From positions 524,722-588,721 of the forward strand of contig NZ_JAMTCT010000001.1 of the NCBI RefSeq assembly GCF_024171995.1: DNA of 64,000 nt, in the 5' to 3' direction. Source of the stretch: Promicromonospora umidemergens (lineage in GTDB: Bacteria; Actinomycetota; Actinomycetes; Actinomycetales; Cellulomonadaceae). The position numbers and the translations under genes are program-made. Positions 17,313-26,296 of the stretch are shown here, piece after piece. The notes under the pieces are model-generated. The model saw nothing but the letters and a program-made list of their open reading frames with translations. It did not search any database and was not told where the DNA came from. Position 1 is the first letter of the stretch. Every line of letters begins with the position of its first letter.

Positions 17313-20300
17313 TCAGGTCGATGGCTCGATTGTCGCTCCCGCGCCCTTCACACGGACACTGAAGGCGACTCGTCCAGCCGGCGCGGCGAGGTAGGGAAGG
17401 GCCCAGGTGAACACTGTGGCAATATCCCCGGGTACTACCGCCGGCTTCGGCAGCCGAGCGGGCTCGTAGTGGTCCTTTGCGTCAGCGACGAAGTTGAGCA
17501 GGATGGCGCCTCTGGTCGGGCTCAACAAGTCGTCGGCGATGTGCTTGAAGCGGTCAGTGCCCAGCAGCACCTCGGCCCGGTCTCCCCAGGCGCGGAGCCG
17601 GTGGCCACCAGCGACGATCTCGAGAATGTCGCGTCGCTTCGGGTCCGCGCCGACAAATCCCGCTCGGTCGCGGCGACGAGCGCGACGGGAGACCGGCACG
17701 TCATGGCCGGAGACAGACCGTGTGGTCATCTTGGCATGGCCGCTCGTGGTCGGAACCGGCATGATCACCAGCCAGTCCAGGATCGTGCGCACCGCCTCGA
17801 TCTGGCTGAGCATCTCCAGGGACGGAGTGAAGTCGTAGTTCTCTGTCCAGTGGAACCGAGCGACGGCGTCATGAACAGCGTCTGTGCTCACGATTCCGTA
17901 TCGGGCACGATAGCTTCCATGCGGCGGAAGACCGTCCTGCCTGGTGGCGTCCGGCTCCTGCTCGGACACCGAGAAGAAGTCTGCCTCTGAGCCGGCCGCG
18001 GTGAGCAGGGGCAACATGGCCTCGAAGTGCTCGGCGTTGGTGGCGGGACTGCGATCGTCCTGTCGAAGGAAGTCCTCGGCCCGTCCGCCGACACCCTGAA
18101 GCATCAGCCGCGCGTTGAACATCTTGGTGCGTGCCGTCGGGGGGAGCCAGGGAACGGACTGGTAGACCAGCGGCGGCACGTCGATCGGGCGCACCCTCGG
18201 TCGGCCCCCCTCGTCGACGCCCTGGTACTGACGGAGCTGCGCGCGGAACTCTTCCTCGTCGCGGACGATGCCTTCGAAGGCGGTGTAGAGATCCACGGTC
18301 GAGCTACGGGGAGCCGGTACCGCGCGGCCGATGAACAGGCGAACCAGGTCGCCATAGCCCGAGCGGTACCCGAACCAGCGGCCCATCTGCATGAGCGTGG
18401 AGGCAGACGTGGCGCGGCGGGTGTAGTACGTCGTGGTCAGACCCTCGACGGTGAACCCACGGGAAAGCTTGGCGCCACCGACGAGAATCTTCCAGACGTC
18501 GTCCGCCTGGAAGTCGAGCAGGTCCTGCACCTTGGCCAGGTCCTTGTCGCCGTTGACCACCACGACGGGTGAGCGCCCTCGTGAGATGCGGCCTACGGCC
18601 TCACCGATGAACGGACGCAGAGCGGTGAACTCAGCAGGGAACGCCTCGTGTGGCGCTCGAGCTGCCGATACAGCCGCGAAGTCGTCTCGCCACAGCTCGT
18701 GCAGCCTGCGCATGCCGGCCGGCGACGAGTAGCCGGCTTCCTTCCATACCCGGCGGACGGCGTCCGCCAGCTCGGCCTGGTCATCCTGGAGACGGCTCTC
18801 GTGCACCAGCATCGTGTGGTGCCGGAACCGGTCGGGGTGGCTCTGTGCGCTGGCTCGGTACAGCTTGATCGCACCACTGAGCACGTAGGCGTCCAGAGCA
18901 GACCTGAGCTCGGCGTCGCGCGCGGTGTCGTCGTCGGCGGGTGCGTACAGCCCTCGAACGAACGCCCGTTCGTTCGAGGTCGCCAGGTCAGCTTCTGGCT
19001 CGTCGTTCGGGTCGCGGTTCAGGTCGTGGAACTGCCGTCCGCCCATGTACCCGGCCGGAGGGGTGAGCGACACGATGAAGTCCTTGGGAAAGATGTCTGC
19101 CTCGTCGTCGGGGTCGACGAACACGTTCGCGAACGGCGTGGCCGTGTAACCCACGTACTGAGCACGCGGCAGCATCTTCAGGAGCTCGGCGATGTGCCGG
19201 TTGATCGCGGTCCGGTTCCTTTCCTCTTCGCTCCCCTTGGGCCGCCTTGTGTTGACGGACGCCTCGTCGGCCTCGTCATCGATGATCAGTGTGGGGATGT
19301 CGTCGAGGCGTGCGCTGATCGCCTTGAGATCCTTGACGATCTTGGCCAGGACAGAAGCATTCTTCTTCACGACGGCGAGCCGCACGTCGACGCGTGGCAG
19401 GTTCTTCGGGTCGAAGAGCGGGAGGCTGGGGGCCGCCAGATGGTCGGTCTGCCGGAAGTCCAGGTAGCCGAGCGCGTTCCTCAGGGCCTTGTAGTCGTCG
19501 TCCGCGGACGTGAGGCGCCGGATACCGGGCTTCAGCAGGTCGTGCGGCTGCCCGCCCAGACTGACGAAGCGGCCGTCCTTCCAGTCACGGTCGTGCGACT
19601 TGACGTAGTCGATGTCCCTTGCCTGCTCCGGGTCGGCGGGGTCGCGTCCGCCCAGCAGGTTCTCCCGCCCGACGAGCTCCATGTCGAGGCGGCGCTGCGT
19701 CTGGCCGCGCAGCAGCTCGATGGTCCCGGTCAGCACGATCACCAGGCGGTACCCGGCATCGACAGCCTTGGCGATGGTGCCCGCGAAGTGCGCGGTCTTG
19801 CCGCTCTGTACGTGCCCGACCACCAGACCCTTCGACTGGTACGGCTCCGGTCTCATCGGATCGGCCAGGCGACGCACCACCTCGAAGGTCGTGGCGTCAA
19901 GGTCCGCTACCGAGGAGGGGGGAAGTTCTTTGACGTCCTTGAGATAGTCGCGATACGCAGTCCAGTAGAACGACTGCTGCATGGCGACCTCGTCCGTGTA
20001 CCAGGGGTCCCACGGCAGCTCGTCTGCGATGACGACCGCGCCGCCCTGGAGGGGATAGGCGGCCAGAAGCCAGTCGTAGGCATCGGTGCCGAGATCGAGC
20101 TGCTCCACGATCCGGCGACGTCGTGACTCGCTGTGCGGCACGGTCCCGACGGCCCATCCTTCGGGATCCGCGGCATCCCATCGGCCGAGCCGCTGGGTGA
20201 ACTCCACGCGGGCAGGGCCGTTGGGGTCGTCGGAAGTGATCTGCTCCACGAGGTCGGCCACACCGACGGTCTCGCCGGTCCTGCGCAGGTAGAACGTCAC

Positions 20301-20381
20301 GACGTCGAGCAGAGGCTCGGGCCCGTGGCCCTCCATTCCGTGCAGACCGCGAACGACAGCGTCGGTGACCGGGTCGCTCAT
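17313..20381 (-). CDS. Z1-domain helicase-like ATPase
   Basis: A 1022-residue protein of the Z1 family (superfamily II helicase-like). It shows Walker A GHVQSGKT (189-196), Walker B IIDDEADEAS (367-376), the motif III-like YVGYTATPFANVF, and the C-terminal helicase half with GGAKLSRGFTVEGL and LMQMGRWFGYRSGY (arginine-finger motif VI). Z1 proteins were described as partners of MutL/MORC-type ATPases in restriction-like and antiphage operons (Iyer, Aravind and colleagues; the Mza system of Gao and colleagues, from memory). It is the last gene of the five-gene operon and its ATG overlaps the stop of the DUF4420 gene (ATGA). Likely role: ATP-driven translocation on, or remodelling of, target DNA. 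Confidence 0.9.
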   Translation of the reverse strand: MSDPVTDAVVRGLHGMEGHGPEPLLDVVTFYLRRTGETVGVADLVEQITSDDPNGPARVEFTQRLGRWDAADPEGWAVGTVPHSESRRRRIVEQLDLGTDAYDWLLAAYPLQGGAVVIADELPWDPWYTDEVAMQQSFYWTAYRDYLKDVKELPPSSVADLDATTFEVVRRLADPMRPEPYQSKGLVVGHVQSGKTAHFAGTIAKAVDAGYRLVIVLTGTIELLRGQTQRRLDMELVGRENLLGGRDPADPEQARDIDYVKSHDRDWKDGRFVSLGGQPHDLLKPGIRRLTSADDDYKALRNALGYLDFRQTDHLAAPSLPLFDPKNLPRVDVRLAVVKKNASVLAKIVKDLKAISARLDDIPTLIIDDEADEASVNTRRPKGSEEERNRTAINRHIAELLKMLPRAQYVGYTATPFANVFVDPDDEADIFPKDFIVSLTPPAGYMGGRQFHDLNRDPNDEPEADLATSNERAFVRGLYAPADDDTARDAELRSALDAYVLSGAIKLYRASAQSHPDRFRHHTMLVHESRLQDDQAELADAVRRVWKEAGYSSPAGMRRLHELWRDDFAAVSAARAPHEAFPAEFTALRPFIGEAVGRISRGRSPVVVVNGDKDLAKVQDLLDFQADDVWKILVGGAKLSRGFTVEGLTTTYYTRRATSASTLMQMGRWFGYRSGYGDLVRLFIGRAVPAPRSSTVDLYTAFEGIVRDEEEFRAQLRQYQGVDEGGRPRVRPIDVPPLVYQSVPWLPPTARTKMFNARLMLQGVGGRAEDFLRQDDRSPATNAEHFEAMLPLLTAAGSEADFFSVSEQEPDATRQDGLPPHGSYRARYGIVSTDAVHDAVARFHWTENYDFTPSLEMLSQIEAVRTILDWLVIMPVPTTSGHAKMTTRSVSGHDVPVSRRARRRDRAGFVGADPKRRDILEIVAGGHRLRAWGDRAEVLLGTDRFKHIADDLLSPTRGAILLNFVADAKDHYEPARLPKPAVVPGDIATVFTWALPYLAAPAGRVAFSVRVKGAGATIEPST

Positions 20382-21340
20382 GATGGGGTCCCTTCGAAGA
20401 AGAACGAGGTCAGCGGCCCGCCGGGCTCGTCGGCATCGAGGTCTGTCACGTCCACGCGGTAGGTCAGCAGGTCGACGAGGTCGTCACGCGGTACGACGGC
20501 GTGCAGGCGGTCGGCCGTCACCGCGGGGAACCGGGTGTCGACGAGGTAGGCGGTCGGTGCCGTACGTTGCACGTAGGCGGTCTCGTACAGGTCGGCATCC
20601 TCGTCGTGCCAGCCGAGGCGCTCGAGATGGTCCTCGAACCGGTGGTCCCGATGGACCAGGCGCCGTACGTCGTGGACCAAGCCGGGCAGCGACGCCCCGT
20701 CCATGCCACGAGTGAGCTGGACCGAGACCAGCCACAACGGGCGCCCCGGCGTCGGGGTGAGCTGGCCGGTGCCCGAGATGGTGTGCCTGCGCCGCTCGGA
20801 CAGCGTGGTCTTCACCTCGGCGTCATACCCCGGGAGCGCAAGGTCGTGCTGCTCGGCGAGCGGGCCGAGCCACCAGTGCAGAACGTCGTGCGGGCCAGAT
20901 GAGCCCAGGAGCGACCGGACAGCGAGGAGCTCCCCCACGAGGCCCACCTGCTGCGCCTCGCTGAGCCGTGGCCGGGACATGAGCAGAGCCCGAAGATTCG
21001 TCAGCGCGGCGTTGGTCCCCGCAGCGAACGAGGCGCCGCCGCGCATCGCCTCGATGATGGCGACCAGCAGCCCGTACGCCTCGTACCGCAGATCCTTGGC
21101 GGGCACCGTGAGCACGTTCCAGGTACCACCGTCGCGTTCGGTCTGCGTCACGCCGACGCGTGCGAAACGTCCCAGGTCCGGGAACGTACCGTCGTCGGGC
21201 GTCCACAGCTCGAGGTTCTGCCGGCTCGGGTCCACGGCGAGCAAGCATTCCGGCGAGCTGCACACCGTCTGCAGGGTCGTGGCGCTCGCGGAGAGGTACG
21301 CGTCCAGCGTGGCGGGGCTGAGCTGGGGGAGAGCCGTCAT
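20378..21340 (-). CDS. DUF4420 PD-(D/E)XK nuclease-like protein
   Basis: A 320-residue protein with the pattern of the DUF4420 branch of PD-(D/E)XK phosphodiesterases: a helix Glu in GLVGELLAVRSL (about 137), then Asp173, Glu175 and Lys177 in PGYDAEVKT, then Gln in GTGQL. All catalytic positions are intact, so it is probably an active DNase. It overlaps its neighbours on both sides by ATGA, so it is made together with the GHKL ATPase and the Z1 protein. In known MutL-Z1 systems a protein of this family accompanies the same two partners. Confidence 0.82.
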   Translation of the reverse strand: MTALPQLSPATLDAYLSASATTLQTVCSSPECLLAVDPSRQNLELWTPDDGTFPDLGRFARVGVTQTERDGGTWNVLTVPAKDLRYEAYGLLVAIIEAMRGGASFAAGTNAALTNLRALLMSRPRLSEAQQVGLVGELLAVRSLLGSSGPHDVLHWWLGPLAEQHDLALPGYDAEVKTTLSERRRHTISGTGQLTPTPGRPLWLVSVQLTRGMDGASLPGLVHDVRRLVHRDHRFEDHLERLGWHDEDADLYETAYVQRTAPTAYLVDTRFPAVTADRLHAVVPRDDLVDLLTYRVDVTDLDADEPGGPLTSFFFEGTPS

Positions 21341-22842
21341 GGGAGGCCTGTCCCGCCGTCGAGCTGCGCTTGCTGTTCAAGGACCGCGGCCAGCACCAGC
21401 TCCTGCCAGGCCTGGGTCTCCCGTTTCATCCGTGCCCCGTTCTTCGTGCTGGTCAGGTGGTTGGCGAGCAGCAGGTGCAGCAGAGTCTTGACGAGGGGCG
21501 CGTCGTTGTTGCGGTTGCTCCGGCCGCCGACGATCGCGGTCCGGTACCGGGCGTTGACCTTGACGAGCCGTGCTTCACGGTCGATCTCGTAGACCTTGTC
21601 AGGGGGCAAAGTTCGCCAGCGGATGTCGAACGGCTCCTCGCCGGGCACGGTCTCGGTCGCCTCTGCGTACGCGGTGCGGAGCGAGGGTGGCAGGCCGAAC
21701 CTCGGCGGCACGACGGCGATCGGCCGGCCTCGCCGTCGACGCGCCTCCCGCGAGCTGTCGCGAGCCCGGTCGAGGAACCCTGCGAACGACAGGCCCGACC
21801 CAGCTCGCGCCTTCAGCACAGCGTCGGCCAGGGTCGCGTCGAGCACCACGCCGGTCTTCTCCGGGTTGAAGGTGACGTGAGCCCCGGTGACGGCGTCGAG
21901 ATCCAGCTCGACGCGGGCGAGCTCGAGATCCTGCGAGCGGTGGGCCAGGCCGTTCCAGCCGCCGGCCTGGAGCAGGCGTTCATTGCGATAGACGTAGAGG
22001 CCCTGCCCGTCGTTGTCCCCGACATGGAAAGCGGGCGATCGGCGTTCCGTGGCCGGCCAGAGGTGGGCGCGGAGCGCGACGGAGCCACCGGGTACGTCGG
22101 CGACGAGGCCGATCGGATAGCCGGGCTCCGTCCCGCGATAGCCGAACGGGTCGAGCGGGCCGACGGCGCGGGGTGCGCCCGGGAAGCCGTCCTCGTACTC
22201 CTCGATCGTGAGCCGTACCTCCCCACGGGCGAGGATGCGGTGCAGCACGAGTCCCAGGTGCATGACGAGGCGGTCGATCGTGTCCTCGAGCCAGACGCCC
22301 TGCTGCATCGCCTCGGTGGAGCGCAGGAACGCATCGACGTCCTGCCACTCGACGAGGGTCCCTGAGGCCATCGCGAACCCGGCGTCGACCTTATCGAGTG
22401 CTGTCGCCGCGTCGCCGGTTCCGAAGGCCTCGACAAGGGGGCCGGAGTCGAGCGACTCGCGACGCAGCCGCCGTCCGACGGCGGTACGTCCCGCCTGCCG
22501 CGACCAGACGACCAGCGTGCGGGCCTGGCTCAGGGAAGCGGCCTTGAGCCCTATCCCGAAGTGGCCGAGCTCTGCCGTCCCGTAGCTACGGCGGCGGGCA
22601 TAGGCCATCGCCGAGTCGATGGCGTCTTCGTCCATCCCCGACCCGTCGTCCACGATCTGGAGGCCGGTGGCGCGCCCGCCGTGCAGCACGAACCGGACGA
22701 GGATGTTGCGGGCGCCGGCATCGACGGCGTTGTCCACCAGGTCGGCGATCGCGGTGGACAGGGTGTGGTGACGCCCGACGGCGGACGCGATGGCCGGGTC
22801 CGGGGCGACCCGGCGGCTGGAGACGGGCTCGGGGACCGACAC
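21337..22842 (-). CDS. GHKL (MORC/MutL-like) ATPase
   Basis: A 501-residue protein with an N-terminal GHKL ATPase domain: N box AIADLVDNAVDAG (31-43), G1 box DDGSGMD (65-71), and G2 box LGHFGIGLKAAS (92-103). The usual catalytic Glu of the N box is Asp (DLVDNA). The remainder has an S5-like segment (LARVELDLDAVTGAHVTFNPEKTG), then a C-terminal region ending in the Gln-rich VLEQQAQLDGG. GTG start at 22842, one base after the stop of the DUF499 gene. MORC-like GHKL proteins clamp DNA on ATP binding; in this operon it is expected to control the DUF4420 nuclease and Z1 motor. Confidence 0.87.
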   Translation of the reverse strand: MSVPEPVSSRRVAPDPAIASAVGRHHTLSTAIADLVDNAVDAGARNILVRFVLHGGRATGLQIVDDGSGMDEDAIDSAMAYARRRSYGTAELGHFGIGLKAASLSQARTLVVWSRQAGRTAVGRRLRRESLDSGPLVEAFGTGDAATALDKVDAGFAMASGTLVEWQDVDAFLRSTEAMQQGVWLEDTIDRLVMHLGLVLHRILARGEVRLTIEEYEDGFPGAPRAVGPLDPFGYRGTEPGYPIGLVADVPGGSVALRAHLWPATERRSPAFHVGDNDGQGLYVYRNERLLQAGGWNGLAHRSQDLELARVELDLDAVTGAHVTFNPEKTGVVLDATLADAVLKARAGSGLSFAGFLDRARDSSREARRRRGRPIAVVPPRFGLPPSLRTAYAEATETVPGEEPFDIRWRTLPPDKVYEIDREARLVKVNARYRTAIVGGRSNRNNDAPLVKTLLHLLLANHLTSTKNGARMKRETQAWQELVLAAVLEQQAQLDGGTGLP

Positions 22843-22843
22843 G

Positions 22844-25800
22844 TCAGCCCTCCCGGAACTCGGACTCGACGCCGAGCTGCCGGCCGTTCTCTCGCACCGT
22901 ACGCACCGTGCTCGCGTCGAAGCCCTCAGCCTTCTCGGCGGTGACCTCCAGTGTCAGCTCCAGGACGTCGGGCCGGGCCTGCTGCAGGTGCAGCAGCAGC
23001 TCGTCGACCAAGTCCCTGAACTTCGCGCCGAGGTCGGCGTCGGCATCGACGTCGACGCGGGCGCGGTACCGGGCGTTCGGGACGCGTGGAGTCGGCGTCG
23101 ATGCCAGCGGTGGGGGTCCGCCGACCGGCGCCGGCTTCGAGGCTGAGGCACCACCTGCACCAGGATCGGCGGTGGCCCCGGTCCTGGTCTCGCTGGTCGT
23201 ACTCGCTTGGGCGGCCGCCTCGCGTTCGCGCTGCCGCTGGGCCACGGCCAGGTCCGGGCGGACCAGCAGGGTGGAGTCGGTCACCGGGCCGAACTCCGTG
23301 TCCTCCAGGGGAACGGCAAGACCGGTGAAGAGGCCCGTCGCGTGGTCGTATCCCTCGGCGAGCGCGAAGCCCTGGCCGGCGAAGGCCGCGTCGAACAGCG
23401 CGTCGGACACTGCCGAGACCAGGACGGACCGATCCCGCAGCCTCGGCAGGTAGGGGTACTTGCTGTAGTAGCCCCACAGCTCGCCGACGCTCAGGTGCCC
23501 GGTGTTCCACCGTGCGCGCAGGTGCTCCCCGAGGTCGAGCCAGATCATCTTGGGCGTGGTGGTCACCCGCAGCTGGTCCTCCTTGACGAAGCGGGTGCCG
23601 GCGCGGGTGGCGAGCCGCTTCTCCCCGCCGTCGCACCGCACCTGGCTGACCCGCAGCGGCTCGGAGGCGACAGGCTGCACGGCGTGCAGGCCCCAGACCC
23701 AGGTACCGGCGATCTGATCGGTCACCGTCTGGTCGGTGAGGCTGACCGTCTTCTCTGCTTGGGCGGCAGCGGCCTGGGTGAGGTCGAGCGACACCTTCTC
23801 TCCGAGCACGGACGACCAGGCGAGGAAGGAGCGCACCGTCGACTCCAGCTCGTCCCAGCGTCGGGTGTCGGCGGCGAGCAGCACCACGGTGTTGGGCAGC
23901 GACCGCGGGGCGGTGCCTCGGTTGCGGAGCACGTCCAGCGCGAAGGCGGCCGCCGGGCTGCCGAGGTCCTTGGCCGTGTGCCGGAACCGCGGGTGGACCA
24001 GGACCAGGCGCACCGCGTCGTCGTCGGGTACGTCCGCGCTGGACTCCGGGGCGACCACCACGCCGGCGAGCTCGACGGTGGCCCGGGGCGCCTGGGCCTT
24101 GAGCCGACGGACGACCTCTTCCCAGACGCGCTCCACGGGCAGGTGCCGGGCACGCTCGGCGGCCTCCCGGTTGAGCGACTTCTGGGTGTCGTACCAGTAG
24201 CGGTAGTCGCCGACGTAGAAGTGCGAGGACCGGTCGGCAAGAGCCTGGAGGGCCGAGCTGACGTTGCCGACCACGTCCCCGGGCTGGGCCATGCCCAGCA
24301 GGAGCCGCTTGCGCTCGACGCCCTTGACCTGGGAGCCGGTGGTGGGAGCGGACTGGACGAACACCGCGCGCGCCGTGCGGACGGTCACCGAGCGGTCGCC
24401 GAGCAGCGAGCGCTCCCCGTCCACCGCACGGGCCACGGGTGTGGCGCCGTCACCGTCGGAGTCGATGTCGGACTGCATGATCGCGTCCCAGGCGGGGGAC
24501 AGGTACTGCACGACCTCGCGCCGGATCTCGCTCGAGCCCAGGGGGACGGAGCCCGGCAGGATCAGCGGGGCCGGGTCGCGGGCGACCCAGAGCTGGTGCA
24601 CCACTGCGCTCATGAGGCGCAGCACGCCGCGCGTGCGCTGGAACTTCTCCAGCGTGGACCACTCGGCGTAGAGCCGGTCGAGCAGCTCGGGGTGGATCGG
24701 GTACGACGCGCGCATCCGTGCCTCGTACGCTGCCGTCGCGGCCTCGGTGGGGAACTCGCCGGTGTGCTTCTTGTAGAAGTCGGTGAACTTTCGGGCGGTG
24801 ACGCCGATCAGCCGGCTGCGCTCGTCGTCGACGGGCTCGAACAAGCGGCGCCGCACGATCTCGTACGACTCGTCCTTCGATGCCGGCGCCCACTGGTAGG
24901 CGACACGCCGGATCACGTTGTCCAGCCGCGCCAGGGCCGCCCGGCCGAACTCGCCGCCGACCTCGAGATCCGAGGCGCCGGCCTCCTCGTCACCGGTGAG
25001 CAGCCGATCGCTGGCAGGTACCGAGACGAGCAGGAGCGCGCCCGGAACGGACTTGGCCGCTTCGGTAAGGGTCTGTGCGAACGTGAACTGGGTCTCGAAG
25101 TCGCCTGCGGGAAGGTCGTCCCGCCGGTTGAGCTGCCGCGCGTAGGCGACCCACTCGTCGATGAGGACCACCGCCGGCGAGTACGCGGCGAGGAGCGTTC
25201 GGAGCGAGGCTCCAGGGTTGGTGCCCGTGCGGTCGGCCTCGGCCACGTGCGCGTACCCCTCGGATCCGCCGAGCTGCCACGCGAGCTCGCCCCACAGGGT
25301 GCGCACCACGGTCCCGTCGGGCTTGGTGTCCGGTTGTCCGGGCGCGATCTCGTTCCCCACGATCGCGACCCGCTGCACCTCGCGGCCGAGAGCCTGCCCG
25401 ACGGCGGACGGGTCACCTCCGGAGAGCACGTCCTGGACCTCCTGGGGGAAGTCCGTGAGAGCGCGGCCGGAGAACAGGTGCCACACGGCGAGCATGGAGT
25501 GGGTCTTGCCGCCGCCGAATGTGGTCTGCAGGTTGATGACGGCGTCCGCGTTCGTGTCCCCGCCGATGCGCATGGTCGACCGGCGCAGCAGCTCGCGCAG
25601 ACCGTCGGTCAGGTAGGTACGACGGAAGAACTCGACGGGGTCGGCGTACTCGGCGTCGACGGGGGTCGCGCCCGGATGGTCGGGGAAGGCGACGCCGAAC
25701 AGGTCGGCGGCGAACTCCGAGCTGGCGAAGCGGCCCTCGGCCACGTCCTTGTGCGGTGGCAGTACGTCGCGCCACGACGGCAGGTCGGCGTCCGCGGTGC

Positions 25801-26296
25801 CGGTGACCACCGCAGCCTTGACCGACTTCTTGGTGTCTCGTTCGTACTCGGCCCGCTGCACCTCGAGCCGCATCGCCTTGACCTCGTCCGCCTTGCGCAC
25901 GTCGCCGATGGCGCGCAGCAGCAGCTCTGTGGTGTCCAGGGCGCGCCGGGTCTGCTCGGACGTGAACGCCTTGTTGTGCGCCCAGTCGTTGCGGGTGGCA
26001 CGCAGCTCGCCCGCCAGTCCCTGCTCGGTGCGTGACAGCACGCCGTTGAAGACGTAGCCGAGGCTACCCATGGGCTCGGTGATGATGCGGAACTGGAGCT
26101 GCGGGTCGGCGCGGTCGTAGCTCTGCCCGGCCTTGCCGTTCGTGGCGTCCTTCGCCGCGAGCAGGGAGGTCCAGTCCAGGGTGCCCGCATGACCGGGCGG
26201 CAGGTGGGGTGCGACGGTGCGCTCGATGAACGGGTCGAGCGCACCGGCGAGGACCTCCAGGGCGCGGCCGACGTACTCGCGGTTGCTGCGTGCCAT
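22844..26296 (-). CDS. Swt1-type HEPN plus DUF499 P-loop ATPase, antiphage-associated
   Basis: A 1150-residue protein. Residues 1-130 look like a Swt1-family HEPN domain; RNDWAH (102-107) matches the R-x4-H ribonuclease motif of active HEPN proteins. Then comes DUF499 with Walker A TFGGGKTHS (259-267) and a probable Walker B in AVVLIDEWVAYARQL. A Pro/Ser/Ala-rich linker (about 1040-1080) leads to a small C-terminal domain (RYRARVDVDADADLGAKF...). DUF499 proteins regularly occur next to DUF1156 methyltransferases in antiphage loci. The ATG overlaps the methyltransferase stop (TGATG). Possible roles: ATP-driven loader/translocase, with an RNase arm for abortive infection; the latter is inference. 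Confidence 0.85.
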   Translation of the reverse strand: MARSNREYVGRALEVLAGALDPFIERTVAPHLPPGHAGTLDWTSLLAAKDATNGKAGQSYDRADPQLQFRIITEPMGSLGYVFNGVLSRTEQGLAGELRATRNDWAHNKAFTSEQTRRALDTTELLLRAIGDVRKADEVKAMRLEVQRAEYERDTKKSVKAAVVTGTADADLPSWRDVLPPHKDVAEGRFASSEFAADLFGVAFPDHPGATPVDAEYADPVEFFRRTYLTDGLRELLRRSTMRIGGDTNADAVINLQTTFGGGKTHSMLAVWHLFSGRALTDFPQEVQDVLSGGDPSAVGQALGREVQRVAIVGNEIAPGQPDTKPDGTVVRTLWGELAWQLGGSEGYAHVAEADRTGTNPGASLRTLLAAYSPAVVLIDEWVAYARQLNRRDDLPAGDFETQFTFAQTLTEAAKSVPGALLLVSVPASDRLLTGDEEAGASDLEVGGEFGRAALARLDNVIRRVAYQWAPASKDESYEIVRRRLFEPVDDERSRLIGVTARKFTDFYKKHTGEFPTEAATAAYEARMRASYPIHPELLDRLYAEWSTLEKFQRTRGVLRLMSAVVHQLWVARDPAPLILPGSVPLGSSEIRREVVQYLSPAWDAIMQSDIDSDGDGATPVARAVDGERSLLGDRSVTVRTARAVFVQSAPTTGSQVKGVERKRLLLGMAQPGDVVGNVSSALQALADRSSHFYVGDYRYWYDTQKSLNREAAERARHLPVERVWEEVVRRLKAQAPRATVELAGVVVAPESSADVPDDDAVRLVLVHPRFRHTAKDLGSPAAAFALDVLRNRGTAPRSLPNTVVLLAADTRRWDELESTVRSFLAWSSVLGEKVSLDLTQAAAAQAEKTVSLTDQTVTDQIAGTWVWGLHAVQPVASEPLRVSQVRCDGGEKRLATRAGTRFVKEDQLRVTTTPKMIWLDLGEHLRARWNTGHLSVGELWGYYSKYPYLPRLRDRSVLVSAVSDALFDAAFAGQGFALAEGYDHATGLFTGLAVPLEDTEFGPVTDSTLLVRPDLAVAQRQREREAAAQASTTSETRTGATADPGAGGASASKPAPVGGPPPLASTPTPRVPNARYRARVDVDADADLGAKFRDLVDELLLHLQQARPDVLELTLEVTAEKAEGFDASTVRTVRENGRQLGVESEFREG

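Noticed and set aside
23207..26035. 942-codon open frame on the plus strand
   Set aside because: It is antisense to the DUF499 gene, composed of Val/Gly/Arg/His-rich codon shadow, and shows no domain pattern. GC-rich DNA commonly has such long antisense frames.
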